From: Nitratireductor sp.
Lineage (GTDB): Bacteria > Pseudomonadota > Alphaproteobacteria > Rhizobiales > Rhizobiaceae
Direction: 5' to 3'
Length of the DNA: 41,917 nucleotides
Assembly (NCBI GenBank): GCA_020441665.1
Contig: JAGRLT010000049.1
Coordinates: 1 to 41,917, forward strand
Position 1 is the first letter of the stretch, and each line of letters starts with the position of its first letter. The notes beneath the pieces were generated by a model that was not told the DNA's origin, did not search any database, and saw only the letters and a program-made list of their open reading frames with translations. Shown piece after piece: positions 24,814 to 32,026 of this stretch. The translations under genes and the position numbers were made by a program.

Positions 24814-25409
24814 GCCTGTCTTGCTTTGGCGCTGAATTGCTTTGCGGACTTCACATCCGTCAGCTTCAGTTCCCAGAAGCAGGCCTGGACCGATTTCTTT
24901 TGCATCGGATGCCAGTCCGGTTCGGTCAGTTCATGCATGTCGATGATGCGTTCCCAGCTGCGGTAATAGCGCTGGCGCAGATCATCGAGGCGTTCCTGTG
25001 TGGGCTGCCGATCGTAACGCTGGCGGTCGGCGAGGTAGGATTCCAGCTCTTCTGCCGTGAGTTCGAGATAGCTGTGGTTCAGGGCGATGTGCCACGCATC
25101 GTAGTCGGAGAGCATCACATCGCTGTCCGGCAGATCGCATTCGATCATGACATGAACGCCTGGACTCCAGTAGTGACGGAGCCGCCGAATGTCGGGACGC
25201 TTTTTGTCTTCACCCGCATATTGCGCCCAGCCCCATAGGGGTGCCGCATCCTTGTGCGGCGGAGGGCCGATCCGTTTCGTCAGCTGGCCTGTGATCCACT
25301 CATAGGCGTCCGGCCAGTCTTCAGACTGATGCTGGCGGGTAGCCCGCAAGGTTCCCTGCTTGTTCAGATCGTCCCACGCGGCCTTTGTCTGGATCGTCCA
25401 TAGTCGCAT
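24810..25409 (-). CDS. DUF3841 domain protein
   Basis: A 199-aa cytoplasmic protein of unknown function that starts MRLWTIQTKAAWDDL, the usual DUF3841 opening. Further family-like pieces are AYEWITGQLTKRIG, PLWGWAQYAG, HVMIECDLPDSDVMLSDYDAWHIALNH and the end HPMQKKSVQACFWELKLTDVKSAKQF. The many Trp, Tyr and Asp residues are typical of the family. It is apparently intact. It lies tail-to-tail with the frameshifted gene and head-to-head with ardC, sharing a roughly 165-bp gap with no other gene. Occurrence in mobile elements hints at a defence or addiction role, but that is inference. Confidence 0.8.
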   Translation of the reverse strand: MRLWTIQTKAAWDDLNKQGTLRATRQHQSEDWPDAYEWITGQLTKRIGPPPHKDAAPLWGWAQYAGEDKKRPDIRRLRHYWSPGVHVMIECDLPDSDVMLSDYDAWHIALNHSYLELTAEELESYLADRQRYDRQPTQERLDDLRQRYYRSWERIIDMHELTEPDWHPMQKKSVQACFWELKLTDVKSAKQFSAKARQA

Positions 25410-25574
25410 TTGGTGCGGTGATGGTTCTTCGCTTCGTTTTTCGGTTTTGACGCATCATTGGGCCGGGCGCGCAGCGCCGTCAACGCGCCTTGGCGTTTCC
25501 CTTCGGTGACCGCGCCGCTTGTCCGCCCGTCCTCTTCTTTCGCGTCCGCAAAACAAAGCGAAAGGAGAACCATC

Positions 25575-26390
25575 ATGGCTTACAAGGACAATAAGCGACC
25601 TGACATCTACAGCCGCATTACCGATCAGATCATTACAGCGCTGGAAAAGGGCGTGAAGCCCTGGACGCAGCCATGGCAGGCAGGCCATGCCGCCGGACCG
25701 GTCTCGCGGCCCCTGCGCTGGGGCGGTCAGGCCTATTCGGGGATCAACGTGCTGACCCTCTGGGCATCGGCGATGGATCGCGGCTATGCCGCGCCGATCT
25801 GGATGACCTTCAAACAGGCGCTGGAGCTGGGCGGCTGTGTCCGCAAGGGCGAGAAAGCTTCGCCGGTCGTCTACGCCAACACGATCGTCAAGACCGAGCT
25901 TGATGAGCAAAGCGGCGACGATGTCGAGCGCGCCATTCCGTTCATGAAGGGATACAGCGTTTTTAATGTCGAGCAGATCGACGGTCTGCCCGCGCATTTT
26001 TATGCGCAGGTCGAAAGCGGTCTTAATCCCGATCAGCGGATTGAAGCCGCCGAGCGTTTCTTTGAAGCGCTCGGTGCCGATATCAGCCATGGCGGGACGA
26101 GTGCGTACTATCAGCCGCATATGGACCGTATCCAGATGCCGCTCTTCGGGTCGTTCTTCAGTGCCGAAGGGTACTATGCGACCTTGGCGCATGAGTGCTG
26201 TCACTGGACGCGGCATGGTTCGCGTCTTGATCGTGACTTCGGACGGCAGAAGTTCGGCGATGCCGGTTATCTGTGTCGCGCAGAAATCGCTGTAGTGCGA
26301 TGCGTGTTGGGGCATTTCTCAGACGGCAGCAATCGGCAGCTTTTCGAGGTGGCGGTCGATAGCCTCTGTGACGCGCTTGTCTTGCGGTAG
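25575..26390 (+). pseudogene. ArdC-like antirestriction protein, C-terminally truncated
   Basis: ArdC proteins pair an N-terminal ssDNA-binding domain (DUF1738) with a zincin metallopeptidase domain and protect incoming DNA. ATG 25575, behind AAAGGAG, opens MAYKDNKRPDIYSRITDQII; the N-terminal domain is complete (KPWTQPWQ, RWGGQAYSGINVLTLW, GCVRKGEKASPVVY). The peptidase motif HECCH is at 206-210. Similarity ends at RQKFGDAGY (base about 26271). The downstream EELVAELG-type segment with the third metal ligand and about 60 further residues are missing. The frame then runs 72 bases antisense into the end of hipA. Probably without peptidase activity; the DNA-binding domain may survive. Confidence 0.8.
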
Positions 26391-27548
26391 ATGGCTCTTT
26401 TCTCTTTCCCAGACGTCGCGGAAGCGTTCGACGGTCTGTTTGGCCGTGTTGATCACCGGGGTTTCCGGCAAGCCTGCCTTGCTCGCAAGATAGGACAGTT
26501 CGTCGAGCGTGTACCCGTCGAAGCGTTTTGTGCGGGCGAAGGTCAGGGCCGCTTCCTCGTCTGCGATGTAGGGAATCGTGGAAACGAGATCATAGGCCGG
26601 AGAGAGCGCAGGCGTGCGTTTGTCCGGATAGATCAGCGACCAGTTCTTCAGATGCATATCGGCATTGCCGGTCAGGGTGCAGAAGGTCAGCCGTCTGATA
26701 AATTCTTCGACGCCGGTCTCGCCGGTCTCCGCAGCGAGGACGGTGGCGATATTGCGGTAGCTGGCCTTGCCGTATTTTTCCTCGGGATAGACCCTGAAGA
26801 CTTGTGCAAAATCCTCGGTATGGACGGGACCTTCTTCGGTACGATCAAAACGCTTGATCGCAAAGGCCTGCCCTTTCAGATCGCCAATGCCTTCCGGCAG
26901 GCCTTCGATGGCTTCAACATCGATCAGCGAAATCTCCGGCACATCGATTCCGACCTGCCGGGCGAGCGTCAGGATCGAATACTCGTTTTCGGGGACGCCC
27001 TCATAGCGGAGCGACGGCAACTTGACGATCCACGAGCCACCAACGCCGGATACCGGAATCGTCAGGCCTTTATTGGCGCGGTCGTTATGCACTGCCGAGA
27101 ATTTTAGCTGGACGCCCGCAAGTGAAAAGCGCAGCGCGTTTTCGCGTTTCTTATCGGTGGCCTCGGGACTGTCTTCATCCAAACCGGGCGGCCAGGTCTC
27201 ACCATCGGCAGGTTCGACGGTGATCGCGCCGGACAGGTCGCGGCCCAACGCCCAGAGCAGATAAAACTCGCGTTCGGGATTTACTCCTGCAAGCCGCGCC
27301 AGATATTCGCGCAGGTGGCCTTCGGGCAGCAGGTTGGAAAAGAACGGCACGAGCCGCTTTTGTGTGACCGGCCATTTGGAGATCAGCTGGCCGAGATCGT
27401 CCTTGAAGGCAAGGCCGAGTGCCGGGCGGCTTTCGTTATTGATGTAGTCGTCGGTGAAGGAAAAGAGCGTGCGGTCACCGCCGACATTGGTCAGCGTGCC
27501 GATAGGCTCGCCATAAAGCTTCACGTTGAGAACGGAGACATCAGCCAT
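26319..27548 (-). CDS. hipA: HipA-type toxin Ser/Thr kinase
   Basis: HipA kinases phosphorylate glutamyl-tRNA synthetase or other targets, slowing growth. The 409-aa protein from ATG 27548 (MADVSVLNVKLYGEPIG) has the N-subdomain couple_hipA, the loop FSLAGVQLKFSA, the nucleotide-binding Lys in SWIVKLPS, the FAIKRFDR and HTEDFAQVFRVYPEEKYGK blocks, the catalytic Asp in TGNADMHLKN and the metal Asp in LSPAYDLVST. All key residues are present, so it looks active. It overlaps the hipB stop by 8 bases (ATGGCTGA). Its end overlaps the run-on of truncated ardC. Confidence 0.93.
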   Translation of the reverse strand: MADVSVLNVKLYGEPIGTLTNVGGDRTLFSFTDDYINNESRPALGLAFKDDLGQLISKWPVTQKRLVPFFSNLLPEGHLREYLARLAGVNPEREFYLLWALGRDLSGAITVEPADGETWPPGLDEDSPEATDKKRENALRFSLAGVQLKFSAVHNDRANKGLTIPVSGVGGSWIVKLPSLRYEGVPENEYSILTLARQVGIDVPEISLIDVEAIEGLPEGIGDLKGQAFAIKRFDRTEEGPVHTEDFAQVFRVYPEEKYGKASYRNIATVLAAETGETGVEEFIRRLTFCTLTGNADMHLKNWSLIYPDKRTPALSPAYDLVSTIPYIADEEAALTFARTKRFDGYTLDELSYLASKAGLPETPVINTAKQTVERFRDVWEREKSHLPQDKRVTEAIDRHLEKLPIAAV

Positions 27549-28212
27549 CGACTTCCTCCCCGTTTTCATCGTCGTCCAGGCTGTAAGCCGGACGCGGGAG
27601 TGACGTTTGCGGAATGTCGTGGACGAGTCTGTTACGAAGGTTTTGCGCAGCGTTGACCGCTTCGCGAAGGGATTGAAGCTGCTCCGCCGGAATCTTTGCG
27701 GCGTCCTGGACGGCCCTTAGCTGTTCGGCGGTGCGCTGGCCAGCTTCGGAAATGCTTTTATAGGCTTGTTGCAGCTCGCGAATCGGCTTTCCGATGTTGC
27801 GGAGCGACTCCAGCTCCTTGCCAATATTGCCGATATTTCTGAGGGTCTGGAAGCTCTCTTGCAGCTTCTTAAGCTCATTTAGTTCCGGATAGGCGATCCG
27901 CAGGGCTTTGACGGTATCGAGATTGCGGTTGAGTTCCTTGATCGCTGGCGTTGCCGGGACGGTGGGTGCCGTGCTGCGCACGACGCTTTCGACAGCGGGG
28001 ACGGCCTTGCGCGGGACAAGTTTGACGTCCAGATCAAGAGCGCGGGCCAGTTCAATCAGGCTGGACAGGCGGATATCGGCGTTGCCGTTTTCGATCTTCG
28101 AAATATGGCTTTGCGGCACGCCCGTGCGCTTGCTTAAGGCCCTCTGGCTGAGGCCCTTGGCATCTCTGGCGCGCTTGAGCGCTTCGACTATGTCCTGCGT
28201 TGCGTAGTTCAT
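27541..28212 (-). CDS. hipB: HipB-like antitoxin with long coiled-coil tail
   Basis: A Xre-type repressor and antitoxin for HipA. Residues about 8-62 are a helix-turn-helix (LKRARDAKGLSQRALSKRTGVPQSHISKIENGNADIRLSSLIELARALDL). The product has 223 aa, whereas classical HipB has about 90. The extra 150 residues hold a predicted coiled coil with a near-repeat (FQTLRNIGNIGKELESLRNIGKPIRELQQ, bases near 27770-27855) and an acidic tail DDDENGEEVDG. The extra part may mediate higher-order assembly or bind HipA differently. ATG 28212 has no clear ribosome site, and an AT-rich TAGAAT box ends 8 bases before it, so a leaderless transcript is possible. Confidence 0.88.
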   Translation of the reverse strand: MNYATQDIVEALKRARDAKGLSQRALSKRTGVPQSHISKIENGNADIRLSSLIELARALDLDVKLVPRKAVPAVESVVRSTAPTVPATPAIKELNRNLDTVKALRIAYPELNELKKLQESFQTLRNIGNIGKELESLRNIGKPIRELQQAYKSISEAGQRTAEQLRAVQDAAKIPAEQLQSLREAVNAAQNLRNRLVHDIPQTSLPRPAYSLDDDENGEEVDG

Positions 28213-28349
28213 GATCTGCTATTCTATATCATTCAAGCCTTTCGATATAATTTAGCATATCACAGATTCAAGGCTTGAGTCTAGCAATGATCTATAATAG
28301 CATATCACACTATGGGTATGATATATAAAAACAGATCACGCGTGATTCC
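28213..28349. promoter_or_regulatory. Divergent AT-rich control region with several palindromes
   Basis: This 137-bp gap separates hipB from the GGCT-like gene. It holds TATATC-N13-GATATA (28225-28249), the 9-bp inverted pair TCAAGCCTT / AAGGCTTGA (28233-28241, 28270-28278), the direct repeat TAGCATATCACA at 28253-28264 and 28298-28309, and the palindrome ATCACGCGTGAT (28335-28346) three bases before the ATG at 28350. HipB proteins bind TATC...GATA palindromes, so autoregulation of hipBA and joint control of the divergent gene are likely. Confidence 0.65.
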
Positions 28350-28913
28350 ATGATTGTTTGTCTGGGATGGGGATCGCTGTGTTGGGACCCGCGCACATTG
28401 CCGGTTGAGGCCGGAGAATGGGCGCAGGACGGCCCTGCATTGCCGATCGAGTTTACGCGCGTCTCAAAGGACAATCGCGTGACGCTCGTGGTCACGCCGG
28501 AAGCGCCGGAAACGACCGTACTCTGGAAAGCGCTTGCGCTGGATGACCTGGATGAGGCGATAGCGGCGCTTGCCGAACGCGAAGATATAAGAGAGGCGAA
28601 TATTCCGTACTCCGTCGGCTATTGGAGCGCGGGCCGGACGTCCGATCATCGCGAAGTATCAGTGATTGAGGCATGGGCAACAGGGCGCGGCCTTGATGCC
28701 GTTATCTGGACGGCCTTAAAGCCGCGATTCATGGGCGAAAGTGGCCGTATTCCGGATATCGGTCAGGTAATCGATAGCCTTGATGGGTTGGAAGGTGAGA
28801 CGCGAGCGATTGCCGAGCGATATGTCAGGCGTGCTCCCGTTCAGATTACAACGCCCTATCGTGCTGTTATCGAAGAGAGACTCGGCTGGACGCCTCATGC
28901 AGGGGACCAATAA
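28350..28913 (+). CDS. GGCT-like (gamma-glutamylcyclotransferase fold) protein, unknown role
   Basis: A 187-aa protein starting MIVCLGWGSLCWDPRTLPVE. The WGSL motif after a first strand recalls the YGSL substrate loop of gamma-glutamylcyclotransferase-fold enzymes, followed by PIEFTRVSKDNRVTLVVTP, the usual second strand with a hydrophobic pocket. A possible catalytic acid is Glu in EDIREANIPYSVGYW. The fold assignment is tentative. ATG 28350 lacks a ribosome site and directly follows the ATCACGCGTGAT palindrome. It is divergent from hipBA with a shared control region and is the last gene before attR. Confidence 0.6.
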   Translation: MIVCLGWGSLCWDPRTLPVEAGEWAQDGPALPIEFTRVSKDNRVTLVVTPEAPETTVLWKALALDDLDEAIAALAEREDIREANIPYSVGYWSAGRTSDHREVSVIEAWATGRGLDAVIWTALKPRFMGESGRIPDIGQVIDSLDGLEGETRAIAERYVRRAPVQITTPYRAVIEERLGWTPHAGDQ

Positions 28914-28916
28914 GTC

Positions 28917-28976
28917 TGGCACAATTTTGGCACACTCAGGAGCGATTTCGAGCGATCTGTGGCGATGGTGAGCGAT
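28917..28976 (+). promoter_or_regulatory. Right arm-type site and 10-bp phased repeat array
   Basis: TGGCACAATTTTGGCACACT (28917-28936) is the partner of the left arm site. It is followed by GAGCGAT at 28940, 28950 and 28970, with TGGCGAT at 28960: four motif copies exactly one helical turn apart. Position inside attR fits integrase arm sites plus excisionase or accessory-protein sites. Confidence 0.6.
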
Positions 28977-28986
28977 GCTAAATATC

Positions 28987-29015
28987 TGAAAAGATTGAAT
29001 TTCATAATCTTTTCA
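28987..29015. repeat. 10-bp inverted repeat next to attR
   Basis: TGAAAAGATT (28987-28996) and AATCTTTTCA (29006-29015) are perfect inverse copies around a 9-base loop, 11 bases before the 49-bp att copy. May be a core-flanking protein site or a terminator remnant. Confidence 0.6.
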
Positions 29016-29026
29016 ATGATCTGGAT

Positions 29027-29075
29027 TGCCCTCCGAAGGCAGAGGTCACAGGTTCGAATCCTGTCGGGTGCGCCA
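29027..29075 (+). repeat. attR: 49-bp copy of tRNA-Arg 3' part
   Basis: Exact copy of 23161-23209. It lacks the 5' half of a tRNA and so is not a functional gene. It marks the right end of the island. Confidence 0.93.
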
Positions 29076-29097
29076 CGCTTCACATGTACGGCCCGGA

Positions 29098-29530
29098 TGT
29101 ACAACCCGGAGACATGGGTAACAGATCGTACCTAAGACATGGGTGACAACCTCGTGCCGAACGGGTTGTCGATTGTCCATCGTGTTCCCTGTTCCCGAGT
29201 CGCGCATGCCAGATCGCAGGCCAGGAAGCTCGCGGGACCGACACCTGTCCTCGGTCCCGGCAAGGCCGGGAATCTGGCCCGCAGCGACCTGTGACAGGCC
29301 GGTTTTCATTTGCCGATGCAGATTAGGCCCATAATGGGCGACGCGCACAGTGTGATCATGGTAGGGGCGATCGTGAAAGGGTGTTCCGGTGGCGGCTGAC
29401 GGGTGCGGGGTGAAGGTGTATAGAGTGCCCCCGCTGGCGCCACCGATGCCCCGGCGCTTTTCATGGTGGCCGTAAACCGCGATGAAGGCAGCAAGCTTCT
29501 CCGGCTGCTGGCGGAGATGGAAGGCCGGGG
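29098..29530 (-). pseudogene. IS481-like transposase end and terminal repeat, decayed
   Basis: The minus strand carries pieces of an IS481-family transposase C-terminus in different frames: EKLAAFIAVYGHHEKRRGIGG, then YTPSPR followed by MITLCASPIMGLICIGK (compare the family's CGRICIG segment), then TIDNPFGTRLSPMS with TAG at 29132-29134. Frameshifts separate them. The end TGTACAACCCGGAGACATGGG (from 29098) is similar to terminal inverted repeats of such elements. The 5' part and the left end are missing. The gap 29531-29671 holds nothing recognisable. The identification is from memory of the family ends. Confidence 0.65.
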
Positions 29531-29671
29531 GTGACGGCTTTGAGCCGGGCCATGAATTCCATCCGTTTCGGCGCGGCGTCCGCCGGTCGGTTTCCGGCCT
29601 CATGTGTGCCGCGCTATCGGGGTTCCGGAATTCAACGGGCCGGAAAATCGCTCGCCCGCACCGCAGAGTGT

Positions 29672-29699
29672 TTGACAAATTCTGTATCCTGGATACAGT
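29672..29699 (+). promoter_or_regulatory. Promoter with GntR-type operator (copy 1)
   Basis: TTGACA (29672-29677), a 16-bp spacer and TACAGT (29694-29699). The inverted repeat CTGTATCC-T-GGATACAG (29682-29698) fills the spacer and covers the -10 box, so a bound repressor would block RNA polymerase. It lies 26 bp upstream of the GntR gene. A matching copy occurs at 39110-39137. Confidence 0.75.
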
Positions 29700-29724
29700 T
29701 GTGCGGCGATCTCAGGAAGGATCA

Positions 29725-30420
29725 ATGAGCCAAGCAATCGAATGGCGCAGCCAGTCGCGCCTCCTGGACGAGGTAGCCCAGGCGCTGCGCGAACGAATCT
29801 ATGCCGGGGCATATCCTCCCGGCGCGACGCTTCGCCAGGAGCGGGTTGCCGCGGAATTCGGCATCAGCCGCACGCCGCTCCGCGAGGCCTTCCGGGTTCT
29901 GGAGCGCGATGGCCTTGTCGTCAACAAGCCGGGCAGCGGCGTGAGGGTGGCGACCGCCGACCTGCCGAAGCTTCTGGATGCCTATGCCGTGCGCGAGGCG
30001 ATGGATGGCGTCGCGGCGCGCAGTGCCGCCGAGCGCGCGACCCAGGCCGAGATCAGGAAGCTGGCCAAGCTGGTCGAGTGGCAGGAAAAAGTCGTCAAGA
30101 ACTGGGACGCCAGCGCCTATACCCAGTCCAATGTCGAATTCCATCTGACGATCATCGAGGCGGCGCGCAACGTGTCCCTGGCGCCGCTGGTGCCGCTGCT
30201 GCACATGACGTCCCAGGTGTTCGCGCCGGCGCTCGCCCTGTCCAGCGAAAGGGCGAGTTCCGCGGTCGCCGATCATGGTGAAATCCTCGATGCGATCCGC
30301 AGGCGCGATCCCGATGCGGCCGAACGCGTCGCCCGGGCGCATATCGACGCGACCACCATGCGATTGAAAACACTGCTTGCCAAGCGGCAGGCGACCATCG
30401 GGACATCCATCGGGACATAA
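29725..30420 (+). CDS. GntR-family regulator, FCD (FadR C-terminal) type
   Basis: Ligand-responsive DNA-binding protein of 231 aa. The winged HTH (about 12-75) has LRERIYAGAYPPGATLRQERVAAEFGISRTPLREAFRVLERDGLV. The FCD domain follows with the family's metal-binding pattern visible as Asp/His positions in SNVEFHLTIIEAARN and DHGEILDAIRRRDPDAAERVARAHI. The ribosome site AGGAAGG is 6 bases before ATG 29725. It is the first gene of the operon and is preceded by a perfect palindrome in its own promoter, so autorepression is likely. FCD regulators usually bind small carboxylates. Confidence 0.93.
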   Translation: MSQAIEWRSQSRLLDEVAQALRERIYAGAYPPGATLRQERVAAEFGISRTPLREAFRVLERDGLVVNKPGSGVRVATADLPKLLDAYAVREAMDGVAARSAAERATQAEIRKLAKLVEWQEKVVKNWDASAYTQSNVEFHLTIIEAARNVSLAPLVPLLHMTSQVFAPALALSSERASSAVADHGEILDAIRRRDPDAAERVARAHIDATTMRLKTLLAKRQATIGTSIGT

Positions 30421-30421
30421 T

Positions 30422-31861
30422 GTGAAGACCTACGGCAATTTCATAGCGAACAAGTGGGTCGATGCGGTCAGCGGCGAGCAATTCGGCGTCTTCGACCCGT
30501 CGACCGGCATCGAATTCGCAAAACTGGCCCGAGGGGCCGAAGAGGATGTCGATCTGGCCGTGGGCGCGGCGCGCGAAGCGCTGGCAGGGGAATGGGGGCG
30601 TCTCACCGCCACCGAGCGCGGCCGCATCCTGAGCCGGATTTCAGCCGCGGTGCTGCGCCATGTGGAATTGCTGAGCGAACTGGAGGCCAGAGACGTCGGC
30701 AAGCCGTTGACGCAGGCGCGCGCCGATGTGGTGGCGCTGGCGCGCTACTTCGAGTTCTATGGCGGCGCCGCCGACAAGGTGCATGGCGACACGATTCCCT
30801 ACCAGAACGGTTTCACGGTGCTGACGGTCTATGAGCCGCATGGCGTAACCGGGCACATCATTCCCTGGAACTATCCGATGCAGATCCTTGGCCGCAGCCT
30901 AGGCGCGGCCCTGGCCATGGGCAACGCCGCCGTCGTCAAGCCGGCCGAGGAAGCGTGCCTGACCATCCTGGAATTCGCCCGGATCGCCGAGGAAGAAGGA
31001 TTGCCGGCGGGTGCGGTGAACATCGTTACCGGCTATGGTGCGGAGGCGGGCGCGGCACTGGCCGGCCATCCCGATATCAACCACATCTCCTTTACAGGTT
31101 CCGTGCGCACGGGGGAAATGGTGCAGGCCGCCGCCGCCCGGCATGCCGTTCCGGTGACGCTCGAACTCGGCGGCAAGTCGGCCCAGGTGGTTTTCGCCGA
31201 TGCCGATATCGACCGTGCCGTTCCCTTTCTCGTCAATGCCGGCATTCAGAATGCCGGCCAGACCTGCTCCGCCTCGTCGCGCATCCTTGTCGAGCGCCCG
31301 GTCTATGAAGAGGTGGTCGCGCGGATGAGTGAACGATACCGCGCGCTGAACGTGGGTCCCGCCGACCGCGACCTGGCCGTCGGTCCGGTCGTCTCGCAGC
31401 GTCAGAAGGCGATCGTGGAAGGTTTTCTCGACGACGCCGTTCGCGACGGGCTGAAGGTCGCCGCGCAGGGCGCCGTCGTCGACGATGCCCCGGCCGGCGG
31501 CGCCTATGTCGCGCCGACGCTGCTGCGCGACGTTCCGCACGAGCATCGCGTCGTGCAGGAGGAAATCTTCGGCCCGGTGCAGGTCATCATGCCCTTCGAT
31601 GACGAGGAGGAGGCCGTTCGGCTGGCCAACGGCACGCCTTATGGGCTTGTCTGCGGCATCTGGACAGGCGATGGTGGCCGGCAGTTCCGTCTGGCCCGCG
31701 CGGTCCAGGCGGGCCAGGTATTCATCAACAATTACGGCGCCGGCGGCGGCGTCGAGCTGCCATTCGGCGGCGTCAAGAAATCAGGCCATGGCCGGGAAAA
31801 GGGCTTCGAGGCGCTTTATGGGTTTGCGACCATGAAGACCATATCGGTCCATCACGGTTAG
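30422..31861 (+). CDS. NAD(P)-dependent aldehyde dehydrogenase
   Basis: Oxidises an aldehyde to its acid. The 479-aa protein (GTG start 30422, one base after the GntR stop) carries GHIIPWNYPM with the oxyanion Asn150, VTLELGGKSAQVV with Glu248, NAGQTCSASSR with catalytic Cys282, and EEIFGPVQVIMPFDDEEEAVRLAN. It ends with the usual ELPFGGVKKSGHGREKG. Length and motifs are standard for the broad ALDH group (betaine/aminobutyraldehyde-like); the substrate is unknown. Coupling to the regulator gene and the downstream transporter suggests it processes the imported compound or its breakdown product. A 165-bp gap follows with a weak 6-bp stem at 31909-31931 only. Confidence 0.93.
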   Translation: MKTYGNFIANKWVDAVSGEQFGVFDPSTGIEFAKLARGAEEDVDLAVGAAREALAGEWGRLTATERGRILSRISAAVLRHVELLSELEARDVGKPLTQARADVVALARYFEFYGGAADKVHGDTIPYQNGFTVLTVYEPHGVTGHIIPWNYPMQILGRSLGAALAMGNAAVVKPAEEACLTILEFARIAEEEGLPAGAVNIVTGYGAEAGAALAGHPDINHISFTGSVRTGEMVQAAAARHAVPVTLELGGKSAQVVFADADIDRAVPFLVNAGIQNAGQTCSASSRILVERPVYEEVVARMSERYRALNVGPADRDLAVGPVVSQRQKAIVEGFLDDAVRDGLKVAAQGAVVDDAPAGGAYVAPTLLRDVPHEHRVVQEEIFGPVQVIMPFDDEEEAVRLANGTPYGLVCGIWTGDGGRQFRLARAVQAGQVFINNYGAGGGVELPFGGVKKSGHGREKGFEALYGFATMKTISVHHG

Positions 31862-32026
31862 GCTATAGGAGGTTCGGCAGAAGTTCCGCGAACCCATACC
31901 ACTCGGCCGAGGCGGCCGCTTTCGTCGCCTCGCCACAAGCCTCGACGATCACAGGGATTGCCCTGGGCGTCGACGGTGGAAGACCGATCTGAGTTCTGAC
32001 AACAATCAACCCGGGAGGGAGTGTAT

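Larger units (their letters stand above)
23210..29075. mobile_element. Degenerate integrative element in tRNA-Arg(CCG)
   Basis: A 5.87-kb segment bounded by exact 49-bp att repeats. It contains an integrase remnant directly after attL, shared 20-bp arm-type motifs at both ends, restriction and antirestriction fragments, a HipBA pair and several orphan genes. Base composition is more AT-rich than the surrounding chromosome in places, notably 28213-28349. At least four genes are broken (integrase, Res, the 24150 gene, ardC), so the element can no longer move by its own integrase. Confidence 0.9.

Noticed and set aside
29027-29075. A second tRNA-Arg gene
   Set aside because: Only the 3' 49 bases are present; acceptor 5' strand and D arm are missing, so it is an attachment-site copy.
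29046-29678. 210-codon minus-strand frame as an intact protein
   Set aside because: Pieces of the IS481-like transposase lie in different frames inside this region; the frame mixes them with nonsense and covers attR, so it is not a real gene.
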